Below, one piece after another: positions 14,620 through 23,418 of a DNA stretch of 34,353 bases. The notes under the pieces were generated by a model that saw nothing but the letters and a program-made list of their open reading frames with translations, did no database searches and was not told the DNA's origin. The translations under genes and the position numbers were made by a program. Source of the stretch: Verrucomicrobiota bacterium (GTDB lineage Bacteria > Verrucomicrobiota > Verrucomicrobiia > Chthoniobacterales > UBA10450); assembly GCA_003219195.1 (NCBI GenBank), contig QHPX01000136.1:1-34353 (forward strand). Reading direction: 5' to 3'. How positions within the stretch are numbered: the first letter of the stretch is position 1; the number at the start of each line of letters is the position of its first letter.

Positions 14620-15670
14620 GTAGTTTCCCGTCGTTCCGTGATTCACCCGCTGAAAATTTTTCCAACGGCGTCACTAAATTCGCCGGCAGCGGCCGGACGC
14701 GATCGAAAATGCGAGGGGCCAGCGGCTTTGCGGTCGTATAACCAGCGGCGAACATTTCCAAGCGTGCGTCGAGATTGTCGATGTAATGCAGCGCCATGGC
14801 TTCGGGCGTTTTCGGGCTAACCGGCGAGCCAAACTGCGCTTCGCCGTGATGCGCGCCGATCAGGTGAAGCAAATGGAGTCGGACATCCTCCGAAGCCGGC
14901 GCCAGGTCTCTCCACGCATTCGCATTTTCGGCGCTTAATTTTCGCCAGAGCGAATTGACCAGCTCGAGGCCGATCGAGATGTGCCCCATCAGTTCACCCC
15001 GCTCGTCATAAGCCATGGTGAAACCGCTTTCCGGCAACGAATTTTCCCAGAGCTTGCCACAATCGTGAAACAAAATTCCGGCGAGCAAAAGATCGACATT
15101 CAAGGCCGGATACAACGACGCAACCTTGAGCGCGACGCGCATCATTTGTGCGGTGTGTTCGATCAGTCCACCGCGGCGAGCGTGATGATAATTGCGCGCT
15201 GCGGCGGTGCGCCGAAAACGTTCGCCCCATTCCTTTAGAAACGCGTCGCATAAGGCGCGGAGGCGGGGATCGACAATTGTCCGGGTCGTTTGCAGAATGA
15301 ATTCCCAGTCCGCCCCCTGCCGGGCGCGCAAGTCGGCCGGGCCTTGCAGGAGTTCGCTTTTCTCCTGATCGGTGAGCGGTCGCATCGTCCATTTCCGCGC
15401 CTCGAGTCCATATTGCGAATGCCGATGGAACTCGCCGGAGAGCTCGATGAAGCTTTCCGCTGTCAGTGCGCTACAGGCTTTGTAAGTGGGATGATCGCTC
15501 CAAACTCGCAGCGTCATTCGATCGCAGGCATCGGCCAGATTCAATTCGCAATAGGGTTGTTGTTCACGAGTCAGTTTCGGTGCGGCGCTTTCCACCTGCA
15601 CGTGCACGCGCGCTAACACGGCGCCGTTTTGCGCGCTCCGACGAATTTCGATGAGCGTGAGCAGGTCCAT
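14615..15670 (-). CDS. YhaM-like 3'-5' exoribonuclease (OB fold plus HD domain)
   Basis: A 351-residue protein starting MDLLTLIEIRR at the ATG at 15670; the longer frame to 15931 overlaps the preceding gene. Residues about 20-110 resemble the OB-fold nucleic-acid-binding part of YhaM/CBF1 proteins. The HD metal-dependent hydrolase domain follows with YHHARRGGLIEHTAQM, LLAGILFHDCGKLWE (the HD pair), GHISIGLELV and LIGAHHGE, then LHYIDNLDAR. It fits RNA 3'-end trimming or single-strand DNA degradation. It is the last gene of a minus-strand run after the amidase, eight bases downstream. One 11-mer copy reads VDL just before the HD pair. The stop codon lies within the 50-bp palindromic element. 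Confidence 0.85.
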   Translation of the reverse strand: MDLLTLIEIRRSAQNGAVLARVHVQVESAAPKLTREQQPYCELNLADACDRMTLRVWSDHPTYKACSALTAESFIELSGEFHRHSQYGLEARKWTMRPLTDQEKSELLQGPADLRARQGADWEFILQTTRTIVDPRLRALCDAFLKEWGERFRRTAAARNYHHARRGGLIEHTAQMMRVALKVASLYPALNVDLLLAGILFHDCGKLWENSLPESGFTMAYDERGELMGHISIGLELVNSLWRKLSAENANAWRDLAPASEDVRLHLLHLIGAHHGEAQFGSPVSPKTPEAMALHYIDNLDARLEMFAAGYTTAKPLAPRIFDRVRPLPANLVTPLEKFSAGESRNDGKLL

Positions 15671-15678
15671 CGCGGCAA

Positions 15679-16563
15679 TCAATCTAGCATGCGCTGCTCG
15701 AGGCCGGCGTAAGCATCGACGCGACGATCGCGCAGAAACGGCCAGTGCGTGCGATGTCGGTCGACCGCGCTCCAGTCGATATCCGCCATCACGATTTCTT
15801 CGCAAACGATTGAACCTTTGGCGATGATCTCGCCGTCCGGACCGCAGACAAAACTTTGCCCCCAAAATTCGATCCCGTCGCCCCCGGCAGGTTTTTCGTG
15901 GCCGACGCGATTCGGCACGGCGACATAACAACCGTTCGCAATGGCATGGCTACGCTGGATCGTTTCCCACGCCGAATGCTGGGCCGCGCCGAATTCCTTC
16001 TTCTCCGCCGGATGCCAGCCGATGGCCGTCGGATAAAAAATGATTTCCGCGCCACGCAACGCAGTCAGTCGCGCCGCTTCCGGATACCACTGGTCCCAGC
16101 AAACGCAGACGCCGATCTTCCCGTGCGCGGTTGGCCAGGCCTGGAATCCGAGATCGCCCGGCGCGAAATAAAATTTCTCGTGATAAAGCGGGTCGTCCGG
16201 GATGTGCATCTTGCGATACTTGCCGAGCAGTTTTCCATCGGCATCGAGGACGACGGCTGTATTGTGATAAACACCGGCGCGGCGTTTCTCGAAAAGCGAT
16301 GCGACAATCACGATGTGGAGCTCGCGTGCGAGCTCACCGAGAGCAGTTGTCGATCTTCCGGGAATTTCCTCGGCCAACGCAAAATTTGCGTGATCTTCGG
16401 TCTGACAAAAATATTGCGACCGGAAAAGTTCCGGCAGGCAAACGATCTGCGCGCGCTGTTTCGCTGCGTCGCTAATGAATCCAATGGCGCGCCCGAAATT
16501 ATTTTCGGAGTCCGCGCCGCATCGCATCTGTACGAGCGCGATACGCGATGTGCGATCTGACAT
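15679..16563 (-). CDS. aguB: N-carbamoylputrescine amidase
   Basis: A 294-residue nitrilase-superfamily enzyme. The catalytic triad is visible: Glu in VCLPELF, Lys in YRKMHIPDDP and Cys in VCVCWDQWYPEAAR. The segment DDPLYHEKFYF and the loop IEFWGQSFV-GPDG are characteristic of the AguB branch, which hydrolyses N-carbamoylputrescine to putrescine, CO2 and ammonia. The start is the ATG at 16563 (MSDRTSRIALVQM). The ORF extends upstream, but that extension overlaps the isomerase gene. It follows the isomerase stop by four bases and precedes the HD gene by eight, so it is operonic. Agmatine deiminase (aguA) is not in the window. A beta-ureidopropionase-like activity cannot be excluded. Confidence 0.88.
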   Translation of the reverse strand: MSDRTSRIALVQMRCGADSENNFGRAIGFISDAAKQRAQIVCLPELFRSQYFCQTEDHANFALAEEIPGRSTTALGELARELHIVIVASLFEKRRAGVYHNTAVVLDADGKLLGKYRKMHIPDDPLYHEKFYFAPGDLGFQAWPTAHGKIGVCVCWDQWYPEAARLTALRGAEIIFYPTAIGWHPAEKKEFGAAQHSAWETIQRSHAIANGCYVAVPNRVGHEKPAGGDGIEFWGQSFVCGPDGEIIAKGSIVCEEIVMADIDWSAVDRHRTHWPFLRDRRVDAYAGLEQRMLD

Positions 16564-16567
16564 TGTG

Positions 16568-17158
16568 TTATTTGATCGAGTCAGCTGGAACAATTTTGAT
16601 GCTTTCGACATTGATCCGTTTTAGCGGACGATCGTTTGGTCCGGTCCTTGTCGTTGCGATTTTTTCCAGCACTTCGTCACCCTTGATCAGTTTGCCAAAA
16701 GCGGTGTATTGGCGGTCGAGAAATGTCGGGTCGCCGTGGCAAATAAAAAACTGGCTGCCGGCAGAATTGGGATCGTTCGAACGCGCCATCGAGAGCACGC
16801 CGCGCGTATGCGACTTTTCATTAAACTCGGCCGGGATTTTGTAGCCCGGATCGCCCGTGCCCCAGGACGCCTGTTTGCTTTCATCTTTCGTGAGCGGATC
16901 GCCGCCCTGAATCATAAAGCCTTTGATGACGCGATGAAACGCGGTGCCATCGTAAAAACCTTGGCGCGCCAGTTTCTTGAAATTCTCGACTGTCTTTGGC
17001 GCAACATCGGGCCAGAACTTAGCTACTATTTCGCCTTCGCTGGTTTTGATCACCGCTACTTCGTTTGATGTGCTCACGGAAGTTTTCTCCTCTTTCTTTT
17101 CTTCAGCTGCAAGCAGCGCTGAGCCCAACAGCGCCGCCGCTAAGATCGACAATTTCAT
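16568..17158 (-). CDS. Exported cyclophilin-type peptidyl-prolyl isomerase
   Basis: A 196-residue protein with a signal peptide (MKLSILAAALLGSALLAA), then a short charged linker and a cyclophilin domain. Visible motifs are ETVENFKKL-like KTVENFKKLARQGFYDGTAF, FHRVIKGFMIQGGDP, AEFNEKSHTRGVLSMAR, GSQFFI and FGKLIKG. The catalytic Arg is in FHRV. It should assist folding in the periplasm. ATG 17158 is preferred because it opens directly onto the signal peptide; a GTG five codons earlier (17173) has AGGA upstream and is possible. An 11-mer copy lies within the signal-peptide codons, reading LSI. The gene lies 30 bases after carB and four before aguB. Confidence 0.92.
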   Translation of the reverse strand: MKLSILAAALLGSALLAAEEKKEEKTSVSTSNEVAVIKTSEGEIVAKFWPDVAPKTVENFKKLARQGFYDGTAFHRVIKGFMIQGGDPLTKDESKQASWGTGDPGYKIPAEFNEKSHTRGVLSMARSNDPNSAGSQFFICHGDPTFLDRQYTAFGKLIKGDEVLEKIATTRTGPNDRPLKRINVESIKIVPADSIK

Positions 17159-17188
17159 CCTGACAAGTGGCACGAACAGCCATTCCTG

Positions 17189-20100
17189 TCACGCCCCGAC
17201 CGACGCGTGATATTCCTGCAGGCTGCGCACGTGCACTTTGCTTTTTTGTAAAGAGCGAATGCCATTCGCGCTCGCTTGGGCTGCGCGCACCGTTGTCATA
17301 ATCGGAATTTTTTGGGCCAGAGACGCATTGCGGATCGAAACTTCGTCCTGGCGCGGAATTTTGCCGCTCGGGGTGTTGATGATGAAATTGATATCGCCGT
17401 TCTTCACGCGGTCGAGAACGTTGGGCCGGCCCTCGCGTAATTTAAAAACCTTTTTCACTTTAATCTTCGCTTTCGTCAGGGCCGCTGCTGTCCCGCTGGT
17501 CGCGATGATTCCAAAGCCGAGCTTGACGAACTCGCGCGCAACCGGAATGAGCGAATCTTTGTCGCTATCTTTCACGCTGATGAAAACGTTGCCTTTCTTC
17601 GGCAGCGGCGGTGGAGCGGCCATCTGGGATTTCGCGTAGGCCAGGCCGAGATCGACATCTATGCCCATCACTTCGCCAGTCGATTTCATTTCCGGGCCGA
17701 GCGCGATATCCACTCCTTGATAACGCAAGAATGGAAAGACCGCTTCCTTTACCGAGAAATGCATCGGCACGATTTCTTTGGTGAATCCGAGCTCGCGCAG
17801 GGTTTTCCCGGTCATCACTTTGGCGGCGAGCTTTGCCAGTGGCACACCGATCGCCTTGCTCACAAACGGCACTGTCCGTGACGCGCGCGGGTTCACTTCC
17901 AAGACGTAAACATCTTCGCCTTTGACTGCGAATTGCACATTCATCAGGCCGCGCACGTTTAATTCGCGCGCCATCGCCTTCGTCGCTGCGGAAATTTCAT
18001 CGAGCACTTTTTTCGACAAAGAAAAAGTCGGAATCACGCAAGCACTATCGCCGCTATGAATGCCGGCTTGCTCGATGTGCTCCATGATTGCCCCGATCAC
18101 AGTCGTTTCGCCGTCGGAAATGCAATCGACATCCACTTCGATCGCGTCTTCGAGGAAGCGGTCGATTAAAATTGGCCGGGTAGCGCGCTCGTCCGGTCCG
18201 CGTTGCTCCGCGTCTCGCCGAGCAATTCGAGGGCTTGTGCCGGACGGGACGTCGGGCGCCGCGCTCGAGACGAGCGCGCTACCCTCGGAAATCGCTGCCC
18301 GCACGTACCGCCTCAAATCGCTCTCGTTGTAGACCAGCTCCATGCCGCGTCCGCCAAGCACAAAACTTGGCCTGACCAGTACTGGATACCCGATGCGATT
18401 TGCAATCGCGACCGCTTCCTCCTCATCAACTGCCGAACCGCTTGGCGTCTGGCGCAAGGCAAGCTTGTCCAGCATGCTTGCGAATAATTGTCGATCTTCC
18501 GCGGTCTCGATGCTCTCCGGTTGAGTGCCGAGAATGGGAACGCCGGCGGCTTTCAATCCATCGGCAAGGTTAAGGGGCGTTTGCCCGCCGAACTGCACGA
18601 AAACTCCTTCAGGTTTTTCCTGATCATAAATGTTGAGTACGTCCTCGAGCGTGAGCGGTTCGAAATAAAGCTTATCGCTCGTGTCGTAATCGGTTGAAAC
18701 CGTTTCCGGGTTTGAATTTACCATGATCGTTTCAAATCCGAGTTCGCGCAGCGCGAACGCCGCGTGGACGCAACAATAATCGAACTCGATTCCCTGGCCG
18801 ATCCGGTTTGGCCCACCACCCAGAATCATGATCTTGCGTTTACCGCTCTCGCGCCGCTCATTCTCGTCGCCGTAAGTCGAATAATAGTACGGCGTATAAG
18901 CTTCGAATTCGGCCGCGCACGTATCGACCAAACGATAAGTGGGGAGAATACCGCTTGATTTTCGATCGGCCCGGATCGCGTTTTCGGAAACAGCGTTTGC
19001 CACGGCGAGCTGTCGATCTGAAAAGCCAAGCTTCTTTGCACGGACCCGCGAGACGCCCGCGCGACCCAGCGAGTCCGCTTCCTCCACGATCTCCGCAATG
19101 TTTCGCAAAAACCACTTGTCGATCTTGGTTAGTTCAAAGGCTTCGTCGATCGAGACGCCCTTTTGAAATGCTTGCGCGAGATAGAAGATTCGGTCCGCGT
19201 TCGGAATCGAGAGTTTCAGCCGCAATATTTCAAGATCGACATCCTTATCTGCGCCGTCATTGCAAAGCCCAAAACGCTTGATCTCGAGCGAGCGCAGCGC
19301 TTTTTGCAGTGCTTCCTTAAACGTGCGGCCGATCGCCATCGCTTCCCCCACGCTTTTCATCTGCGTCGTCAGCGTCGCGTCCGCCTGGGGAAATTTTTCA
19401 AACGTAAACCGCGGTACTTTGACCACGCAGTAATCGATCGTTGGTTCAAAGCATGCCGGGGTTTCACGGGTGATGTCGTTTTTGATTTCGTCGAGGGTAT
19501 AACCGACGGCGAGTTTTGCCGCGATCTTAGCGATCGGAAATCCGGTCGCCTTTGAAGCGAGCGCACTCGAGCGCGAGACGCGCGGATTCATCTCGATCAC
19601 GACCATCCGTCCGTTGCTTGGATCGACCGCAAACTGGATGTTCGATCCACCGGTCTCCACGCCAATCTCGCGAATGACTGCGAACGCGGCATCGCGCATC
19701 ATTTGGTATTCCTTGTCCGTCAGCGTCTGGACCGGCGCCACCGTGATGGAGTCGCCGGTGTGCACGCCCATCGGATCAAAGTTCTCGATCGAGCAAACGA
19801 CCACGCAGTTGTCCGCGCGATCGCGCATCACTTCCATCTCGAATTCCTTCCAACCGACGAGCGACTCCTCGATCAAGACTTCGGTCACAGGCGAAAGATT
19901 GAGGCCGCGGTCCGCGATTTCTTCCAGCTCGTCGCGATTGTAAGCGATGCCTCCGCCCATGCCTCCGAGACTGAAAGCCGGCCGAATGATCAGGGGAAAC
20001 GTCCCGATTTCATCGGCGACGCGGTTTGCATCGGGAAGCGAACGGGCAACCCCAGACCGCGGAACTTCGAAACCAATGCGCAGCATCGCTTCCTTGAACA

Positions 20101-20491
20101 ATTGTCGATCTTCGCCTTTCGCGATGGCTTGCGCGTTCGCTCCGATCAACTTCACGCCGTGCCGCACGAGCGCCCCATTCCGATAAAGTTCCATCGCGAC
20201 GTTGAGCGCGGTCTGCCCGCCCATGGTCGGAAGAAGCGCGTCGGGTTTTTCGCGCTCGATGATCGCCTCGATTACTTCCGCCGTGATCGGCTCGATGTAG
20301 GTGCGATCGGCAAACTCCGGATCGGTCATGATCGTCGCCGGGTTCGAGTTGACCAGCACGACCTCATAACCTTCCTCGCGCAATGCCTTGCACGCTTGCA
20401 CTCCGGAATAATCAAATTCGCAGCCTTGCCCGATCACGATCGGACCGGAGCCGATGAGCAAAATTTTTTTGAGCTCGTTATTCCGCGGCAT
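17189..20491 (-). CDS. carB: Carbamoyl phosphate synthase large subunit, with an in-frame palindromic insertion
   Basis: A 1100-residue protein, about 25-30 residues longer than typical CarB. It carries two ATP-grasp halves: the N half with [18 protein letters not shown], and the C half with [17 protein letters not shown]. The C-terminal allosteric MGS domain ([15 protein letters not shown]) follows. It makes carbamoyl phosphate from bicarbonate, glutamine-derived ammonia and two ATP. Residues about 736-771, within the second ATP-grasp half between [12 protein letters not shown] and [13 protein letters not shown], are encoded by a 107-bp perfect-ended palindrome. Ordinary CarB goes directly from one segment to the next. 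Two conserved EDRQLF segments coincide with 11-mer copies. carA is not in the window. The gene starts inside the 3' end of the sufE-like gene (14-base overlap). Confidence 0.96.
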   Translation of the reverse strand: MPRNNELKKILLIGSGPIVIGQGCEFDYSGVQACKALREEGYEVVLVNSNPATIMTDPEFADRTYIEPITAEVIEAIIEREKPDALLPTMGGQTALNVAMELYRNGALVRHGVKLIGANAQAIAKGEDRQLFKEAMLRIGFEVPRSGVARSLPDANRVADEIGTFPLIIRPAFSLGGMGGGIAYNRDELEEIADRGLNLSPVTEVLIEESLVGWKEFEMEVMRDRADNCVVVCSIENFDPMGVHTGDSITVAPVQTLTDKEYQMMRDAAFAVIREIGVETGGSNIQFAVDPSNGRMVVIEMNPRVSRSSALASKATGFPIAKIAAKLAVGYTLDEIKNDITRETPACFEPTIDYCVVKVPRFTFEKFPQADATLTTQMKSVGEAMAIGRTFKEALQKALRSLEIKRFGLCNDGADKDVDLEILRLKLSIPNADRIFYLAQAFQKGVSIDEAFELTKIDKWFLRNIAEIVEEADSLGRAGVSRVRAKKLGFSDRQLAVANAVSENAIRADRKSSGILPTYRLVDTCAAEFEAYTPYYYSTYGDENERRESGKRKIMILGGGPNRIGQGIEFDYCCVHAAFALRELGFETIMVNSNPETVSTDYDTSDKLYFEPLTLEDVLNIYDQEKPEGVFVQFGGQTPLNLADGLKAAGVPILGTQPESIETAEDRQLFASMLDKLALRQTPSGSAVDEEEAVAIANRIGYPVLVRPSFVLGGRGMELVYNESDLRRYVRAAISEGSALVSSAAPDVPSGTSPRIARRDAEQRGPDERATRPILIDRFLEDAIEVDVDCISDGETTVIGAIMEHIEQAGIHSGDSACVIPTFSLSKKVLDEISAATKAMARELNVRGLMNVQFAVKGEDVYVLEVNPRASRTVPFVSKAIGVPLAKLAAKVMTGKTLRELGFTKEIVPMHFSVKEAVFPFLRYQGVDIALGPEMKSTGEVMGIDVDLGLAYAKSQMAAPPPLPKKGNVFISVKDSDKDSLIPVAREFVKLGFGIIATSGTAAALTKAKIKVKKVFKLREGRPNVLDRVKNGDINFIINTPSGKIPRQDEVSIRNASLAQKIPIMTTVRAAQASANGIRSLQKSKVHVRSLQEYHASVGA
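18178..18284. repeat. GTAG palindromic element inserted in frame in carB
   Basis: Perfect 16-base inverted ends: GGGTAGCGCGCTCGTC (18178-18193) and GACGAGCGCGCTACCC (18269-18284). The core contains GCTCCGCGTCTCGCCGAGC, which recurs with two changes in the element at 20551. GTAG/CTAC stand at both feet. It keeps the carB frame open and encodes a run rich in Arg, Pro and Ser. Confidence 0.85.
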
Positions 20492-21038
20492 CTTGCGCCG
20501 GCGAGAATAGACGAAATAAGCAGAACTTCACGCCCGAAGTCGTTTCTGCCGGGTAGCGCGGGCGTCTCGCCCGCAGCGCTCCGCATCTCGCAGAGCGCAT
20601 TCTTTTTGATTGCGTCGGACGAGAGCAGATCCCTTTGATGCGCGTGAGCACGTAGTAAATCGTCTGGCTGCGGATGCGCACAAGCTCGGCGCCGACGATG
20701 CGCGTGACAAAATCGCTCGGAAGATCGAGAATCTCCTGGGGCGTGCAGCCTTCCAGGCCTTTACAAAGAATCGCCGTCATCGCGCGGGTAAGCGTTTGCA
20801 CTTCCGGTCCGAGCGTCATGCGAATCTGCGCCTTGCCGTTTTCATCGACGTGCAAATAAACGCCGACCGTGTCCATGCATTCCTCATCCTTGCGGACATC
20901 GACAAGATCGAACTGTTCGTCTTTGCGCGGCTCCTGTTTCTTCGCGTTCTCCGCGTAAGAAACGATCGTCTCGCGCCGCTCATCTTCCGGCAGCGTCTCG
21001 AAGAGATGGATGATCTTGTTGAGCTTGGTTGGGTACAT
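20478..21038 (-). CDS. SufE-like Fe-S sulfur acceptor with repeat-encoded C-terminal extension
   Basis: A 186-residue protein. Residues 1-140 match the SufE/CsdE fold: [19 protein letters not shown], a candidate sulfur-accepting Cys54 in [31 protein letters not shown], and a terminal helix [16 protein letters not shown]. SufE normally ends about here. The last 45 or so residues (Arg/Ala-rich) are translated from a GTAG palindrome at 20551-20600 and beyond, so this is probably an acquired extension. It carries the ORF 14 bases into carB. I chose the ATG at about 21038; a TTG two codons earlier is possible. Other suf genes are absent. Activation of a cysteine desulfurase is the family role, not shown here. 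Confidence 0.75.
   Translation of the reverse strand: MYPTKLNKIIHLFETLPEDERRETIVSYAENAKKQEPRKDEQFDLVDVRKDEECMDTVGVYLHVDENGKAQIRMTLGPEVQTLTRAMTAILCKGLEGCTPQEILDLPSDFVTRIVGAELVRIRSQTIYYVLTRIKGICSRPTQSKRMRSARCGALRARRPRYPAETTSGVKFCLFRLFSPAQDAAE
20551..20632. repeat. GTAG palindromic element in the 3' end of the sufE-like gene
   Basis: It starts GGGTAGCGCG, as the carB element does, followed by hairpin GCGGGCG/CGCCCGC (20558-20574) and then GCTCCGCATCTCGCAGAGC, which pairs GCGCTC with GAGCGC. The order of shared blocks matches the carB copy. The right end is poorly defined, with no clear CTAC foot. Confidence 0.65.
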
Positions 21039-21139
21039 CGACAAGTAAGAATCTACCGCGATTACGCGGATTTAAAACTGGAGCGGCGCTCTATGAGTGC
21101 CGGGATTAATTCGACGGTCATAGACCGCCGCTACAAAAA

Positions 21140-22006
21140 TCACGCGCCCTTTTCGATCGGCGCGCCGACTTTATTGCCCCATTCTGTCCACGACCCGTCG
21201 TAATTGCGCACGTTATCGAGGCCGAGCAGATACGTGAGTACGAACCAGGTGTGACTCGACCGTTCGCCAATTCGGCAATATACGACTGTGTCCGTGCCCG
21301 CCTTCACCCCGCATTGATCGAAATAAATTTTCGCCAGCTCGGGCGCCGATTTAAACGTGTTGTCTTCGTTCGTCGCTGTTTTCCACGGCATGCTTTTCGC
21401 GCCGGGAATGTGACCGCCACGCAGCACCCCTTCCTGCGGATATTCCGGCATATGTGTGACCTCGCCTTTGAATTCACCGGGCGAACGCACATCGATCAGC
21501 GGCTTCTTTGCTTTGCTTTGCGCGAGCGCTTCATCGGCAAATGCGCGGATCTCCTTATCGAACCGTTTTTTCGGCACTGAATAATTCGCTCGGGGATATG
21601 TCGATCTTTCCTTCGTCATCGGACGCCCTTCTGCTTTCCATTTGTCGCGCCCGCCGTTTAAAACTTTCACTTTCTCGTGCCCGAACAATCGAAAGGCCCA
21701 GAGCGCGTAGCACGCCCACCAGTTCGCTTTGTCGCCGTAGAAAATGCAGGTGGTGTCCGGTGTGATGCCGTTTTTGCTGCAAAGCTCGGCAAATTTTTCC
21801 GGCGTAATGTAATCGCGAATCACCTGATCTTGCAGATCCGCGCGCCAATCGATGTGCACCGCGCCGGGAATATGCCCGGTGTCGTAAAGCAGAACGTCTT
21901 CGTTCGATTCGACGATCCGGATGCCCTCGTCCTTGAGATGTTTCTCCAGCCAATCGGTTTCCACCAGAGCCTCCGGATGCGCGTATTGCGTTGGGTTTGT
22001 TGCCAT
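21140..22006 (-). CDS. Thiosulfate/3-mercaptopyruvate sulfurtransferase (double rhodanese)
   Basis: A 288-residue two-domain rhodanese. The inactive N-terminal domain covers about 10-140 ([30 protein letters not shown]). The catalytic C-terminal domain covers 165-285, with [21 protein letters not shown] and the active loop [11 protein letters not shown], where the Cys carries the persulfide. CRxGxR loops favour thiosulfate over mercaptopyruvate. The start is the ATG at 22006 ([14 protein letters not shown]); the extension to 22069 runs into the preceding gene. It lies 70 bases downstream of the AsmA-like gene on the same strand. An 11-mer copy reads RST in the linker. Confidence 0.92.
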   Translation of the reverse strand: MATNPTQYAHPEALVETDWLEKHLKDEGIRIVESNEDVLLYDTGHIPGAVHIDWRADLQDQVIRDYITPEKFAELCSKNGITPDTTCIFYGDKANWWACYALWAFRLFGHEKVKVLNGGRDKWKAEGRPMTKERSTYPRANYSVPKKRFDKEIRAFADEALAQSKAKKPLIDVRSPGEFKGEVTHMPEYPQEGVLRGGHIPGAKSMPWKTATNEDNTFKSAPELAKIYFDQCGVKAGTDTVVYCRIGERSSHTWFVLTYLLGLDNVRNYDGSWTEWGNKVGAPIEKGA

Positions 22007-22075
22007 AGACAGAAAGCATCCATGCGGTTTTGTTTCTTGCAACCGCCGTGATTCGGGCAAGACCGACATTGCCGG

Positions 22076-23410
22076 TCATTTGCCGCCGAAGGCCCTTGTA
22101 ATCGCATCGTCGAGCTGCCGAAAAATTAACCCGAGAAATGCGGTTGGCGATTCTTTCAACACCTCGACAATGCGCGGGCTAAGATCTTGTTGTGGATCTC
22201 GGGTCGTTCCCGACAAGTGCACCCTCGTCCACAGGTAGCCGCCGCTCTGGCGCGGAAAAATCTCCTCCGGATGCGGCAACCATTCCAGATATTGGCGCGC
22301 GACGCCAAGTCGGATCGCGCCGCTCAATATCTTTTCGTGGATCGTCATCTCGCCTTCGATCCGGAACTTGCCAGTGTCCTCGATGTCGATCTTGCGGATG
22401 TCGATCTCCGCATGATTCGCATCGATCTCGGCCGAACACTCCTTCAGCTCGAGATGCGCGATTGATTTCTTTTTCGTAATCGTGGCGAGATTTTCCAGAA
22501 AAGGCAGGCCGGCGACACGCCCCTCGTGCACGCGCAAGGAGCCTCGCACCGACGCGTCTTCCAATTTTGGATTCTTCCCGGTCCAATGAACTTTGCCCGT
22601 GGCTGCGCCTGAACAATGTCCTTTCCATGACGCGGGCAACCATTCACCGATCGGCAATTTGTTGAAATCAATTGTGAAATCGACTCGCCGGTCTTCGCCG
22701 GTTCCGGCCGTTCCTTCCGCGTGAATCGTTCCGTCGCTTTTCTCATTCGCCGCAAGATCGAAATCATACAAACTCAACCACGTCTTGGTGACGAGCAGGT
22801 GGGTGTGGCGCAATTGCATCTCCGGCATGACCGGCATCTTCGTCGTCCCGCCGGTGGCCTGATATTCGAAATCGCGCCCGTGCGGCGTAATGAGTAATCG
22901 CGTTCCGAATAAACCGCATTTCTTTCCGCGCAATCCCCAGGTCACATCGGCCGGCTCCGACCAAACGCGCTTCAAATAAACGCGCTCCGGCAGGAAAACG
23001 TGCAACCACGATTTCGTCGGCGTTGGTTCTGGTATCGGCGTGTACGTCTGGATGTCGACTTCACCGGAATCGATGTGCACTTCATCCAGTTGCCAACGCT
23101 GCAGGAAAACAGCCAGCGGATTGAACCTTGCCGCGATGCCGCGCGCATCGATCAAGTTTAACGCTTTGTGTCCGTTCTCCGCGTGAAAGCGATCGCTTGC
23201 TGCCGTCAGAAGACCCGTTCGTTTGATCGACGAATATTGTCCGCTCGGGAAATGCAATCCTTTTGCGGTCGCCTTCTCGAGCTCAACGCGAAACTGATCG
23301 CTCTCGATGTAACGCGTCAACCGCGGATTAATCCAGGCGACTGCGATCGCGCCGGCCAGCAGCAGAATCGCAATCGCGACTGCGACGATCGGCCACCGCT
23401 TGCGTCCCAT
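22076..23410 (-). CDS. AsmA/TamB-like membrane-anchored protein of unknown role
   Basis: A 444-residue protein with a single N-terminal membrane segment (residues 7-27: VAVAIAILLLAGAIAVAW) and the rest predicted outside the cytoplasm. The body looks like AsmA-type repeated beta strands: DEVHIDSGEVDIQ, LHVFLPERVYLKRVW, GKVHWTGKNPKLEDASVRGSL and IDIRKIDIEDTGKFRIEGEMT. AsmA-like proteins act in outer-membrane lipid traffic or assembly. That role is inferred only from the architecture. It sits three bases after the amidohydrolase gene and before the rhodanese on the same strand. The ATG at 23410 gives a positively charged start (MGRKRW). One 11-mer copy reads KID, with a second 8-base core 15 bases away. 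Confidence 0.7.
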   Translation of the reverse strand: MGRKRWPIVAVAIAILLLAGAIAVAWINPRLTRYIESDQFRVELEKATAKGLHFPSGQYSSIKRTGLLTAASDRFHAENGHKALNLIDARGIAARFNPLAVFLQRWQLDEVHIDSGEVDIQTYTPIPEPTPTKSWLHVFLPERVYLKRVWSEPADVTWGLRGKKCGLFGTRLLITPHGRDFEYQATGGTTKMPVMPEMQLRHTHLLVTKTWLSLYDFDLAANEKSDGTIHAEGTAGTGEDRRVDFTIDFNKLPIGEWLPASWKGHCSGAATGKVHWTGKNPKLEDASVRGSLRVHEGRVAGLPFLENLATITKKKSIAHLELKECSAEIDANHAEIDIRKIDIEDTGKFRIEGEMTIHEKILSGAIRLGVARQYLEWLPHPEEIFPRQSGGYLWTRVHLSGTTRDPQQDLSPRIVEVLKESPTAFLGLIFRQLDDAITRAFGGK

Positions 23411-23418
23411 CAGCAGAA

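Noticed and set aside
14615-15931. Longer start for the YhaM-like gene
   Set aside because: The extra 87 codons overlap the amidase gene, are Arg-rich like an out-of-frame shadow, and precede a good ATG at 15670.
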